Shown here: positions 34,522 to 45,578 of the stretch, piece after piece
Layout: each line of letters begins with the position of its first letter
How positions within the stretch are numbered: position 1 is the first letter of the stretch
Assembly (NCBI GenBank): GCA_023627715.1
Contig: JAMAHW010000092.1
Location: 62,001-126,000, forward strand
DNA length: 64,000 nt
Origin: Periconia sp. R9002
Lineage: Eukaryota; Ascomycota; Dothideomycetes; Pleosporales; Periconiaceae
Direction: 5' to 3'
The notes under the pieces: model-generated
Seen by the model: only the letters and a program-made list of their open reading frames with translations
Databases searched by the model: none
Told to the model about the DNA's origin: nothing
Program-made: the position numbers and the translations under genes

Positions 34522-35260
34522 TGTACTTCTCTGTCTGAATTGTGAATTCCTTCTCTTCCTCTGTGTGTGTGGTTTAGGTTTGACCTTCTTTTTCTCCTGA
34601 TGGTTTCCAGCCTTAAACCCTCTTTCCCACGTCAACAACGTAAAAGAAACCCACGGAAAAAAAAGACAATCGTGCAGCTAACCTACTCCACCCACGTCCC
34701 ACGTCTCACTCACACACTCTCTCAAAAGAAAAAACCCCCTTACACCACCTTTCTATCACAATAAATTCGTATACCCCACCTCGCCGTCGTCGCGCGTACA
34801 CTTACTTCCCTCCCTCAAAGTTAACCCACACAAACAGCAGTGTTCAATGTTTCAAACAACAAGAATCAATACCACAAAATTCCTTCTCTTTCTTTCTCTT
34901 TACTTGCACTCCTCTTCCAATCCCAATTGTTTATTTGTGTAAATGCAAGTAAGTAAGGCGTTGCGAACCGAGGTCGGTCGTATGCGCGTTTACCTTCGCA
35001 CGCACGCACGCACGCGACGTTGCATCAAATGCCCCACATTGCGGAGGCCTTGCCGCCGCCCGCCGCCGCCGCATTATCTCGCGTGGGAGGGAGGGAACCA
35101 CGCGGGCTGCGGGATCGGGAATCGGGAATTGCGAAGTGCGCGAGGTGTGTGTATGCAGAACGTGGTTTTTACGCAAAGTCATGGGACTTTTTTGTTGGAT
35201 GGGATGGGAGGGGGGTGCGGAATGTGGGGATAGGTAAGGGCGAGGGAGGGAGCTGTTGCT

Positions 35261-35296
<36 letters not shown>

Positions 35297-35737
35297 GGGG
35301 GTTTGTTTGCGTTGGTTTTGGAATGAGATGTTTCTCTGTTAGACATAGAATGTTGGTTTGTATATAAGTTGGAAAAAAAAAATTGTAAGTCCACCTATTT
35401 TGTCATTTTTGCAGGGTGAGATGTGTTTGTATGTATGTACTTGCATTTATGGTGGTGTACAAAGAGAGTTAGGCGTTTGTATACACCCATGTATGTATAT
35501 ATTTGTAGCATTGATTGCATGATGAGATTTGAAGACAACCCACTCGCGAGCGCAATTTGACAAACAAAATAGAGAAAATATTATTCAACTACCAAACAGC
35601 AAAAAAAGACCCATCAATAACGCTAGCTTTACTTTAGAATCAATATGTCAATACCCAAGCCCTACATGCGCGTATACATTCCACACAACACCAAGAGAGA
35701 AAAAATCAATGCCAAACACGCACGCAACGCAGCATAA
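34522..35737. other. Intergenic region with TG microsatellite
   Basis: Contains a (TG)n tract at about 35262-35293, ACGC repeats near 34998-35015 and low-complexity runs. No supported gene. Confidence 0.55.
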
Positions 35738-37772
35738 CTAACTCTGTACCTCCGCCGGGCCCAACCCATCAACAACGCCCTGCACCAGTTCCGGTATCTG
35801 CCTCACCTCACTCCCCACAACATCCGCCTTCGCACCCAAAACCATGTTCCCCTTTGGCAAACCGTCAACGCCTCCCTCCTCTGCACTTCCACTCTCATTC
35901 CCATTCACAACGTCCGCTCCGTTCGTCGTCGGATCGACGCCATTCGATGTGCCGTTCACACTGGGTCCGGTGACTCCGTTGGTGCCGTTGGTCTGAGGAG
36001 CAGGAGCAGGAGCGTCGAGATATTCCTTCAACTCCTCATAGTGCACGCCGGCGCCGTCGTCGCTTGCGTTGGCACCGTGCGAGAAACCGCCGATGTAGTA
36101 TGGGGCTAGACGTTTCTTTTCCGCGGCTTTGTCCTGCGCGAGGCGGGCCAGGAGTTCTTTTGCTTTTGGGTTGGCGGAGAAGCGGTCCTGAGGTGAGTGT
36201 TAGAGATGGGAAGTAAAGAGTAGAAAGCGGGGGATTGGTGGAGATGGGACGTACAGGGAGAGCATCCCATACACTGTAGTCGGTGCCATGCGTAGAGATT
36301 GTACCGCAGTCTTTGCGGGCGTATTCGGTCCAGAGGAAGAGGCGGCTTGATTCGATCATGATGGTGAGTTGGTCTGCCGGGAAAGATGGAGTCAGTAAAA
36401 ATATATGAGGTGTTTTGAATAGAACGGGATATAGTACCTTCGAGGATGCGCTCCGGCTGACTCTCATGAATCCTCATCCCATGCTGATACCCCTCGTGAA
36501 ACCCACCGTGCGGCGTGTGCCCGCCCTCAAACGACCCTCCACCCGGCTGGAAATCATCACTCCTCCCAAGTCCCTTCCCGTACAAACACGCCAGAAACTC
36601 CGACGCGGAGTTGCGGTGGAAGTACGGTAGTCGGAAAGTGTTGGTCGCAACGTCCCACCTGGGGCCGAACCAGAGGAAGTCTGCGAGCGGCGTGTTTGGG
36701 TCGCGCGACTTGGCTGTGAGGACGCAGAAGATGGACGGATCTGTGTGGTCGATGGAGGTGCTGTTCTGCGACGAGAACTTGGTGAGGTCGTACTTGTAAG
36801 GCACGACATTGCCGTGCCAGGCGACGAGGTCGAAGGGGCTGTGGTCCTGTTGAATCGCCTCGAGCTTGCCGTTCATCTTGTTGACGATTTGCCAGTCGAC
36901 GTGGAGCTCGTCGTCGATGGCTGCGACTGGGTACAAGAAGTCACGTGGGTTGGCCAATCCGTGACCGCCCAAGGGACCCAGGTCCGGGAGCTCCCACATG
37001 GATCCCCATACTTCGGTGATGTAGCCGCGTGCTTGTTTGGTGCCTGGTGCGAGATTGATGCAGAACCGGATGCCGCGCTGGATCACGCAGATTTCACCCG
37101 GTTGGAGGAAGATTTTGCCCATTTCGGTTTTGATGTCCAGAGTCCCGAGTTGACCAGCGATGAGGAAGTCGCCGTCTGTGTTGCAGTAGGCGCGCTTGTC
37201 CATGCTCGAGTTGATCATGTAGACGTAGAGGGCGATCCCCTCACGAATGTTGGGGTCACCGCTGCCGGCCAGAGTGTGCAGACCATCGACAAAATCGATT
37301 TTCTCGTCTTCCTTGGGGAGCGGGAAGGGATGCCATTCTGCTTGTTCAGGGAGAATTGCGACTTTCGGGTTGATAGAAAGAAAACAGTTTTCAATGTTGG
37401 ACTTGTGTTCCACCGGTCTATATCCCTCTGATATTGTTAGTTGCGGGAAAATGCTTAGCTACATTGGAAGAACCCACTGTGTGCAGCCGCTGGTCTACAC
37501 CGGTACATGTATGTGCTGAAGTTGGAGTGCCGAGGTGCAGCAAAGGCAGAGTAAGTGATGCCCTCGGTATACAGACCAAACCGCACTTCCTGAGGGTTGT
37601 TTTGTGCCACTGGCAGCGTGCCGGGGATCAACTCGGACATGTGTCTGTTCCCCCATCCTGCCTGGTAGTCATACGGATCGTTGGCCCGCGTAGCCTTCAA
37701 CCGCTGGAGATCGGTGTAGTGAAACACCTTTTGAGGGTCAGTCACAAGCTTGCGCTCTTTGAATTCTGGCAT
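35738..37772 (-). CDS. Homogentisate 1,2-dioxygenase-family enzyme with long C-terminal tail
   Basis: Four exons starting at ATG 37772 (MPEFKERKLVTDPQKVF). Exon 1 ends AAAH and joins KGYRPVEHKSN through a GTGGGT donor near 37480; other introns are near 36435-36372 and 36256-36189. The core has YQAGWGNRHMSELIPG, GLYTEGITYSAFAAPRHSN and the Fe(II) site: HRNSASEF (His and Glu ligands) and the second His in GGHTPHGGF. Family members open the ring of homogentisate to maleylacetoacetate. This one has about 610 residues against the usual 445; the extra 110-140 at the C-terminus are Pro/Ala and Asn-Gly-Thr rich and look disordered. The PGGGS loop is followed by FEGGHTPHGG rather than the usual LHN/LHS...HGP. 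No fumarylacetoacetase or maleylacetoacetate isomerase gene is nearby. Confidence 0.85.
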
Positions 37773-38221
37773 CTTGTACAAATGTAAAGATAGAGTATGG
37801 GTTGCCCGGTGATATTTGCATCCGTCAATGACTTATATTAACCATCCACATCATCGGAGGGCTGATTAGCGGCGTAGGCGGCATAGGCAACGGATCTGCC
37901 GTAGCTTACTGGTGTGGCGGTCGTCCGATGTGGGGCGGCCGAGTTGCTGTCACAGAAACCTGGGGCCATTTGCTGCTGACGTTGCTTGATGCTGAGGAGG
38001 CGTGGTCAAATCCCGAGTTTTATCAAGTGAAACCTGGTCGCTGGGTGGCGAGGAGGGGGAGGCAGGTGATGGTAAATAACCCCAACATGCACCATCATAG
38101 CGCGAACACCTGCGTTCTGGAGTATACGGGCGGAGAAAAAGCCCCGTCTTCTGAATCCGATGCTTAGATTAATCATGCAATACACAATATGCGGCCAAAA
38201 AATAAAAATAGTTCAATTCAT
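37773..38221. other. Intergenic region with a short open frame
   Basis: Holds the dioxygenase promoter and the doubtful small frame at 37928-38167. A short imperfect repeat GGCGTAGGCGGCATAGGC lies near 37873. Confidence 0.45.
37928..38167 (+). CDS. Possible small protein or 3' exon, unknown function
   Basis: ATG 37928 opens 79 codons (MWGGRVAVTETWGHLLLTLL near the start, ending in GEKAPSSESDA). The frame is also open upstream to about 37830, encoding glycine-rich sequence (SGVGGIGNGSAVAYW), so it might be the last exon of a gene whose first part I cannot find. Composition is protein-like, but no domain is recognised and it sits between two real minus-strand genes. Confidence 0.3.
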   Translation: MWGGRVAVTETWGHLLLTLLDAEEAWSNPEFYQVKPGRWVARRGRQVMVNNPNMHHHSANTCVLEYTGGEKAPSSESDA

Positions 38222-39652
38222 CTACGACGACCTGGCGAGAACTTCGTCTACCATCAGACCACATGACCCCAAGTAGTTCTTCGCATCACACAATGAGCTA
38301 AGCTGCTCGTCTGAGATTTTGCTCGTAATTTCGTCTCGCTTCTGGAGAGCTTCAAGCAAGCTTGTATCGTTCTCGATACTCTCTTTGCATGCTTCGTACA
38401 CAACATCGTGAGCCTTTTGTCGCCCTATGTGGGGAGCCAGCCCCATCATGACAGCTTCGGCTACGATGAGACCTCTAGTCGAGTAGAGATTGTCTAGCAT
38501 CGCTTTCGAGTTCACCACAAGTCCGGAAAGCGCAAAGTCAGCCTGGTATAGAGCTCCCACGGCGATGACAAAGCTTTCTGGGACTGCCACCCACTCCAAA
38601 TGCCACGGCCCTGATGCGCGTTCAAAGTCTGAGACCATGCCATCAAGAACAAGACCAGCGTTTGAGCGCAGGATCTTCGACGCTGCCAGTATCACCTCAC
38701 TAGAGATGGGATTACGTTTTTGCGGCATGGTGGAGGAAGCTCCACGATGCGGCACAAAAGGCTCCGAAACTTCGGAAAGCTCGTTCGACGACATGATGAT
38801 GATATCAAGCGCGATCTTGCCGAGACTACCACCGACGAGAGCCAGGAAGTTGGTGATCTCTGCTACACCATCGCGCGCAACATGCCAGGTGATGGGAGGG
38901 TCAGATAACCCTAGGTCTTTGGCCATCTCTTTGCGCACCCGGATTCCATCGTCGCCAGAACCCAGAGAAGCAAGAGAACCTGCCGCACCACCAAACTGCA
39001 CCATCAGGGTACGAGATTTGAGTTGCTCAAGGCGTTCGAGGTGGCGTTGGAAGCCAGACAGCCAGATGGCACACTTGTGACCAAAGGTGATGGGTAGTGC
39101 ATGTTGCAGATGGGTGCGACCAGCCATTGGGGTATCGCGGTGCTTTTGCGACAGGTTTTCTAGATTCTTGATCACTGAGCGAAGGGTTTTCTCGACAATC
39201 TCCAATCCCTCCTTCATCTGCAATATGCTCGCTAGATCCATGATATCTTGAGTGGTGGCTCCCCAATGCACATAACGACCGGCATCCTCTCCCACGAGCG
39301 CCGAAAGTTGGCGGACCAGCGGGAAAATGGGATAGCCCACGATTTCTGTTTCCTGGCGCAGTCTTTCGTAGTCCAGCTCCGCACCTTTGGATTTCGAGGT
39401 GACTAGTTCGCCGATGTGGGAGGGGATAACGTTGCACTTTGACTGCGCGCGTGCGAGGGCTGTTTCTGCGTCTACGCAGCGATTGAGGTATGCTTTATCA
39501 TCGAAGACCTTGCGGATCTCTTCTGTGCCAAAAAGGGTTCTGAAGATGGCTGAATCAATGGCGCTCACGCTGCCTAGATTTCGTCGCTGTGGTCTCGGGA
39601 AAGCGACGAGCCGGGGGACGATCCGAGTGGGAGCGCGACGAAAACAAATCAT
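38222..39652 (-). CDS. 3-carboxy-cis,cis-muconate cycloisomerase-like (PcaB) enzyme, fumarase superfamily
   Basis: An intronless frame of 476 residues from ATG 39652. The N-terminus (MICFRRAPTRIVPRLVAFPR) is basic and could be a mitochondrial leader. The superfamily signature SSTMPQKRNP is intact, with VHWGATTQDIMD and GRTHLQHALPITFG as the other two conserved regions that form the tetrameric active site. The order and wording (GATTQDI, RTHLQHALP) point to the PcaB/adenylosuccinate-lyase branch rather than fumarase or argininosuccinate lyase. Bacterial PcaB lactonises 3-carboxymuconate in protocatechuate breakdown; fungi normally use an unrelated beta-propeller enzyme for this step. The actual substrate here is unproven. 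Confidence 0.83.
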   Translation of the reverse strand: MICFRRAPTRIVPRLVAFPRPQRRNLGSVSAIDSAIFRTLFGTEEIRKVFDDKAYLNRCVDAETALARAQSKCNVIPSHIGELVTSKSKGAELDYERLRQETEIVGYPIFPLVRQLSALVGEDAGRYVHWGATTQDIMDLASILQMKEGLEIVEKTLRSVIKNLENLSQKHRDTPMAGRTHLQHALPITFGHKCAIWLSGFQRHLERLEQLKSRTLMVQFGGAAGSLASLGSGDDGIRVRKEMAKDLGLSDPPITWHVARDGVAEITNFLALVGGSLGKIALDIIIMSSNELSEVSEPFVPHRGASSTMPQKRNPISSEVILAASKILRSNAGLVLDGMVSDFERASGPWHLEWVAVPESFVIAVGALYQADFALSGLVVNSKAMLDNLYSTRGLIVAEAVMMGLAPHIGRQKAHDVVYEACKESIENDTSLLEALQKRDEITSKISDEQLSSLCDAKNYLGSCGLMVDEVLARSS

Positions 39653-40036
39653 TGTATGGTATAATATACACTGTCCCAATTGGGTCGACTGACGAAGCAG
39701 AAAAGACAAATGTGCTCACGGTAGCAAAAGCAAACGCCAAAATGCCAAAAAGTTCCCCAACGCTAGAACGCTCGCAAGATGAACATGGATGTGGATGAGC
39801 GGAGGATGGCCAAAGGGAAGACAGAAGACAGAAGAGGAAAGGCTGCGGAGTGTGGGGAAGTCGGGAGATGGGACCGGACAAGGTTAGGATGCATTCAAAT
39901 CACGTGATGCGTATGACTAGCGCGTCCATCTCGTGTCATGCCACTCCACCTTCACCACATTCGCGTCCACTTTGCACCACATCCCCCACTTCCACCACGC
40001 ACTTTTATGTTTCATACATGTATTGACTTGTCTTCA
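39653..40036. other. Tandem intergenic region
   Basis: Separates the 3' end of the thiolase gene from the start of the PcaB-like gene. No gene or clear motif seen. Confidence 0.45.
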
Positions 40037-41376
40037 TCACGGCTCGCGGACGAAGAGCGACGCCACACCTTGTCCTGTGGAGGCACACATACTCACAATA
40101 CCCAGCTCCTTATCCTGCCTCCGCAGCTCCGCAAAGAGTGTCGCTGTCTGCCGCGCCCCTGTAGCACCCGTTGGGTGGCCGAGGGCGATTGCTCCACCAT
40201 TGGGATTGACCTTCTCTTCATCCAGACCCAGAGAGCGTATACATGCCAACGTCTGGCTGGCAAATGCTTCGTTTAACTCAATAATGTCAATATCCTTCAA
40301 CTCTGTGCCCGTGTATTTGAGCAATGCTGGAATCGCAAAGATGGGCCCGATCCCCATTTCGTCGGGTGCACATCCGCTAACCTGCGTCCCAACAAAGCGT
40401 CCGAGAGGGTTCAACCCGCGCTCTTCTGCCCAGGACCGTCTCGCAAGAATAGTGGACGATGCGCCATCCGATATTTGCGATCTAACCAGAGAATTCAGAG
40501 TCAGCAATCAAGTTGGATGCGAGATTGAAGGAACAAAACTCACGAATTTCCAGCTGTGCTTCTGCCATCTTCACCAAAAACGGGCTTCAGTGTTGACACC
40601 TTCTCCAACGTCAAACCGTGCCGAATGCCATCATCCTTTGTTACTTCGTAACCCTCGAGCTGACCCGATGCCTCATTCATGCGTGGCACTGTGACTGATA
40701 CCATTTCCCAGTCAAAACGGCCTTCTTTCTGCGCGTGACTTGCTCGTGCGTGACTGCGGACTGCATACTCGTCTTGTGATTTGCGGTCCACATTGTATCT
40801 CTTCGCTACATTCTCAGACGTGATGCCCATGGGCATGAGGCAGTCGCGAGCGTCTTTTATCGTTGAACCCATCAAAGTCGGGGACACATCGGTTGGAACT
40901 CCACGGGAGCCGTAGTTTCGCGACATGCTCTCTACACCACCAGCAAGACCCACGTCTATCTGGCCCACCATGATTGAGTGCGAAATGTGCGTGATGGCTT
41001 GCAGACTGCTGGAGCATTGCCGATTGACAGTATGGAATGTGGTGGAATTAGGAAATCCAGCATGGTTCAAGGCCATGCGTCCCGTCTTTGCGAAGCCCAG
41101 CTCAGCCAATACATTCCCAATCATGGCGTCATTGACATCTTTGGTTTCGATTTGCGCTCTCTGTACGGCAGCTTGCATCACCTAGAATTTGTTAAGGCCA
41201 ACTTTTTGTGATTCATGGGCAACAATGCTCACCGGCATCAAGATATCCTCCGGATGGGCGTCTTTGTAGGCCCCTTTGAAGCTACGATTAATGGGCGACC
41301 GTACTGCGGAGAGCAGAACCACATCATTCGGCGACTTTTGCAGCACGTTGCGAGCGACTCTGTTGAAGGCCGCCAT
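40037..41376 (-). CDS. 3-ketoacyl-CoA thiolase (candidate 3-oxoadipyl-CoA thiolase)
   Basis: Three exons: ATG 41376 (MAAFNRVARNVLQKSPNDVV), intron about 41232-41183 (GTGAGC donor) joining HPEDILMP to VMQAAVQRAQ, and an intron about 40543-40484 before QISDGASS. Catalytic residues are present: acyl-accepting Cys in NRQCSSSLQA, His in GHPTGATGARQ and the proton-donor Cys in SMCASTGQGVA. The usual C-x-G-x-G triad end is altered (CASTGQG), and there is no PTS1 or clear PTS2, so location is open. The basic start could be a mitochondrial leader. With the reductase and CoA-transferase next door it fits cleavage of 3-oxoadipyl-CoA to succinyl-CoA and acetyl-CoA, although a beta-oxidation role is possible. 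Confidence 0.85.
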
Positions 41377-41683
41377 CTTCACTAATGCGACTCCAGTGTT
41401 GTGGTCCAGACATGATTTTGGTGGTTGGAGCTCTGCAGCTCGACATTGCCAGGATGTGGAACTGCCGCCTCAGGGAACGCGAGCTGGTCGCGGGGCTGGC
41501 CGTTGCCATGTGGTAGCATGTGGGGCGTCATCGGAACATGCACGCAACCCCTCCATGCCGAATCGCAACCGAACCGCCGTGCATTTCTGAAAGAGGCAAA
41601 CCACGATAGATCTTGTAACTGTTTACAGGACGAGAGAAAAGAAAATAGCTGTTTTCAAGTACATCATTGTGAAGCACTTCGAA
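41377..41683. promoter_or_regulatory. Divergent promoter between thiolase and reductase genes
   Basis: A 307-bp region separates two divergent start codons of pathway genes, so it probably drives both. Two sites fit the CreA carbon-repression consensus SYGGRG: GCGGGG at 41490-41495 and GTGGGG at 41520-41525. CGG/CCG triplets cluster at about 41560-41577, a possible zinc-cluster activator site. Motif matches of this length are common by chance. Confidence 0.45.
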
Positions 41684-43148
41684 ATGTCTCTACCAACCTC
41701 GTACCAGAACGGGAGCATCGACTCGTCCGTCAAGGGCGTGTATCGCGCCTCTCCGGTGAAGCTTATGATATACGGCCGAGGTGTGCTAGATATTCCAACC
41801 AAGAGATTCCACGACTATAGCTCATTGAATGTGAACAGGTACAAGCAATCAGTTATCCGACGTTATTACTGAGCTGGGAGGAACGAAAGCTTTCATCATA
41901 ACAGGGCGCTCACTTTACGAGAAGACCCCCGTTATCAAGAATATTGAGAAGAGCTTGGGATCCAAACACGGTGGTACATTCAGCAAGATCGGTCAGCATG
42001 CGTGAGTAGGCACATGTCAGCTGGTGGGATGTGACACTGACGAAGAGTCAGACCAATTGGGGACATCAGAGAAGCAACTTCCATCATGGCCAAATCCGGA
42101 TGCGACGTGCTTATTTCAATAGGAGGAGGTTCCCCTATTGACTCCGCCAAAGCTATAGCATACAACATCCACCAAGAAACTGGCAAATGGATTCCAAGCA
42201 TAGCTGTACCCACCACGTTGAGTGTGGCTGAGACGACGCAGAATGCTGGGTTCACAACTGAAGAGAAGCATAAGATTGCCGTCAGCGACCCAGAACTGGT
42301 TCCCAAAGGTGAGTATTTTTGTATCTATTGCTAGACACGACTAACAGAGGCCGTCTAGCGGTGGTGTACGACGGGGACATTGCGTTGCACACTCCGTTGC
42401 ATTTATGGACAAGCACAGGAGTGAGTTCACTCAACACGCATTTCTCATAAAATGCATTCTAATCATTGAAGATTCGGTCATTGGACCATGCCGTTGAGCT
42501 CATGTACCACCCCCTGGCTGCAGAAGTCCCCACCAAGAGGATGTGTCTCGAAGCCATTAAAGACCTCTTCACCTATCTTCCCCAAGCAAAAGAGCGACCT
42601 GATGACGCAGACGTGCGCGTGAAACTCTTCGTTGCCTGCTACTCATCACTCTTCCCCTTCCTGTACACAGGAGGCGTGGGACTTAGCCACAGCATCGGCC
42701 ATTCCATCGGCGCCACTTACGGAATTCCACACGGTATCACCAGCTGCCTTAGTCTCGCCCCGACGGTTCATTTCAAGGCGTCTGACCCAGAGGAGTCGAA
42801 GCAAATCGCGAGGATTATTCCATACATTGGAAAACAGAGCACTGGCAGTGACGAGAAGGATGCGCATGTTGTCGGCGATGCTATTGCGGATCTGGTCGAG
42901 CGACTGGGACACAAAACATCCTTGACTAAAGTAATAGATTATGCTCATTGCAATTTCGATATATTCAGCTAACAATATTTTTAGTACAACGTACCGACTG
43001 GCGACGCAGAAGAGGAAGCCATTGCATCCCGAGCATTGCACAGCAAGGAGCACAAGGATTTTGCCAATCGTAAGTTTTCCGGATGCCAATGTTGGAGTTC
43101 CGAACTAAATGTTTGACAGTGAAGAAGATTGTGCACGGTCTGTACTAG
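41684..43148 (+). CDS. Iron-type alcohol dehydrogenase, maleylacetate-reductase-like
   Basis: ATG 41684 begins MSLPTSYQNGSIDSS. Exon 1 ends at YGRG with a GTGTGC donor; the next exon reads TSNQLSDVITELGGTKAFII after an AACAG acceptor. Further introns follow at about 42001-42050, 42309-42358, 42421-42470, 42930-42984 and 43072-43120. The NAD-binding motif is GGGSPIDSAKAIA. Metal ligands fit HAVELMYHP and GLSHSIGHSIG...IPHG. Where classical members have PTTSGSE, this protein has PTTLSVAETTQ, as in the fungal maleylacetate-reductase group. The expected reaction is NAD(P)H-dependent reduction of maleylacetate to 3-oxoadipate. The gene is divergent from the thiolase and followed in the same direction by the CoA-transferase. 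Confidence 0.83.
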
Positions 43149-43853
43149 TTTTGTGTTGGAACTCAGTGTATATCCGTGAGGTCGCCTGTTGCGCATATAG
43201 AATAACCACAATAAAAGAACCCCCGTGACTGAAATCAGCATCACCATTGTTCCCCTTGAGATGTACACCGGAAAAATCACCGCTCGGATATAGCCTTCAC
43301 AATACAATCAGAAGTTCGAAGGGATACATATCCGCATCTCCGACTCGTCAGCGTGCGCTAAGGCTCGCGCAAAACCTTTATCCGGCGGGTAAGGATTTAT
43401 CCACTGTGTGTGACCGCCTGTTTGCGGAGATGGCGGGCATGGGTAAATCCCGAAAATAGCTGGGTTCCGGCACACGGCAAGTCGACTCGGATGCGCTCAA
43501 ACACGTCTTAGCGGCAAGCTGTTGCGCAGCCCGCAGCTCTCAAAACGACGTGTGGGGAACGTAATATCTCCACATCCATCTGCATCCCAGGCGTGTTTGT
43601 CAACTTTCTCTTTTTCACGCCACGATACCTGCCCGTTCATCCGTGCCATTGGGAGCTGTGAGGTTGTGTGCAAGCTTGATTTTGAAGTGCTACAGCTTGC
43701 GATAGCTATTTTATTCGCAGTAGAAGTGTTTCTCGAACTGTTTTCTTGGTCTGAGTAGAAAGATTCTACGTGCTTTTGGAGACGCAGCTTTCACGAATTT
43801 CCTTAACTGCAATACCCCCAAAACTGTCCGGTATCCCTCTCCCACCCACAAAA
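43149..43853. other. Upstream region of the CoA-transferase gene
   Basis: A 705-bp gap between reductase and CoA-transferase. No gene is supported; pyrimidine-rich tract near 43575-43640 and 43830-43850 just before the start. Confidence 0.45.
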
Positions 43854-45578
43854 ATGATGCAACGAACCTTCCTCTTCGCTGCCCGCCGCAGCGCGCCAAC
43901 AGTCCGCTTCTTCTCCAATACCGCCACCCGCTGCGCAATCAACAAGATCTACCCCTCGGCGCAAGAGGCCATCAAGGACATGAAATCCAACACCACGGTT
44001 CTCGTCGGTGGATTCGGCTTCTCAGGCGTCCCTAACACACTCATAAATGCGGTGCGCGACCGCTCCGACTTGTCAAATTTCACCGTCGTCAGCAACAATG
44101 CGGGTATGCCGGGCGTTGGGCTCGGGCAGTGGCTCGACACGAAGCAGATTGGCAAAATGATTGCAAGCTACATTGGAGACAACAAGGTTTTCGAGGGCAT
44201 GTATCTGAAGGGGCAGTTGGACCTGGAATTGACTCCACAGGGAACGATTGCGGAGAAGTGTGCGGCTGGTGCTGCGGGCGTGCCGGCCTTTTATACTCCT
44301 GCTGCGTATGGAACGATTGGTATGCCCTCTCCCCTGATATTCCTACATTTGTTGGGGGTTACTGGAATTTGACTGACCCACCAAACCTCCAGTTCAAACC
44401 GGCGAACTCCCCGTGCGCTACAATGCCGACGGCACCATCGCCAAAATGGCCCCTCCCAAAGAAACCCGCGAGTTCAATGGCAAATCTTACGTCATGGAAG
44501 AAGCCATCTTCGGCGACTACGCCTTTGTCAAAGTCGCGCGCGCCGACCGTCTGGGCAACTGCACATTCCGCAAAGCTCAGAACAACTTCAACGAGGCGAT
44601 GGGGAAGAACGCAAAGATGACGATTGTGGAGGCGGACGAGATTGTAGAGGATGGGGAGATTGCGCCCGAGGATATTCACCTGCAGGGTATTTACGTGAAG
44701 AGGGTTATTAAAAGCACCGAGGAGAAGAAAATTGAGCGGTTGGTGCATTTCAAGGAGCCTGAGGAGCAGAAGAAGGCGATATTGGAGGGTATGAATCTTC
44801 CCCTACCACACCCCAATCATCTCCCATATACTAATCCAGTACCTCCCAGGTTCCACCGAAGCCGCTCAAAAGCGCGAACGCATCATCAAGCGCGCTGCGC
44901 AGGAACTGAAGGATGGCATGTACGTCAACCTCGGCATCGGCATGCCTTTGGCGGCCCCGGCCTTCCTCCCCAAGGGCGTCGAAATCATCCTCGAGTCTGA
45001 GAACGGAATCCTTGGTATGGGAGGTTACCCACGTCCCGGCGAGGAAGATCCAGATCTGATCAACGCGGGCAAGGAGACGGTGACGTTGATCAAAGGCGCC
45101 GCGACGTTCGGAAGCCACGAGAGCTTCGGCATGATCAGGAGTGGGCGGATCGACGTGGCTATGTTGGGAGCTATGCAAGTCAACGAGTTCGGTGGTATGT
45201 ACCAGTTCCCTCTCCCCTGCGAACCACCAAACCTAACCTATTACAGACCTCGCAAACTTCATGCTCCCCGGCAAAGTAAAAGGCATCGGCGGCGCCATGG
45301 ACCTCGTCGCCAACCCCTCGCAGACCAAAGTCGTCATCACCATGGAGCACGTCGATAAAAAGGGCAACCCTAAGATCATGAAGCAGTGCACGTTCCCCCT
45401 CACCGGCCAGAAATGCGTCAGCACCATCATCACGGATCTGGCTGTGTTTGATGTACATCCGCAAGAGGGCCTCACGTTGAAGGAGGTCGCGAAGGGTGTG
45501 ACTGTAGAAGAGGTAAGGAGTAAGACGGGCGCGGAGTTTAAGGAGGCTGAGGGGGGTGTGAAGGAGATGGATATTTAA
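43854..45578 (+). CDS. Succinyl-CoA:3-oxoacid CoA-transferase, mitochondrial
   Basis: ATG 43854 starts a clear mitochondrial leader (MMQRTFLFAARRSAPTVRFF). The alpha part holds VGGFGFSGVPNTLI, GQLDLELTPQGT and AAGAAGVPAFYTP. The beta part, fused as in eukaryotic enzymes, holds LGIGMPLAAPAFLP and the catalytic glutamate in ESENGILGMGGYP. Three introns (about 44320-44392, 44791-44850, 45195-45245) keep frame. Length is about 520 residues, typical of SCOT. Enzymes of this family act on acetoacetate or on 3-oxoadipate; neighbours favour 3-oxoadipate, as in the yeast OCT1 clusters, but sequence alone does not decide. Confidence 0.88.

Noticed and set aside
35262..35293. TG microsatellite as a regulatory or recombination signal
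   Set aside because: Ordinary simple repeat; no further structure around it.
36745..37431. 228-codon plus-strand frame
   Set aside because: Exact antisense of the dioxygenase exon, whose family motifs are clear.
39933..40694. 253-codon plus-strand frame
   Set aside because: Antisense of the thiolase; no coding signature of its own.
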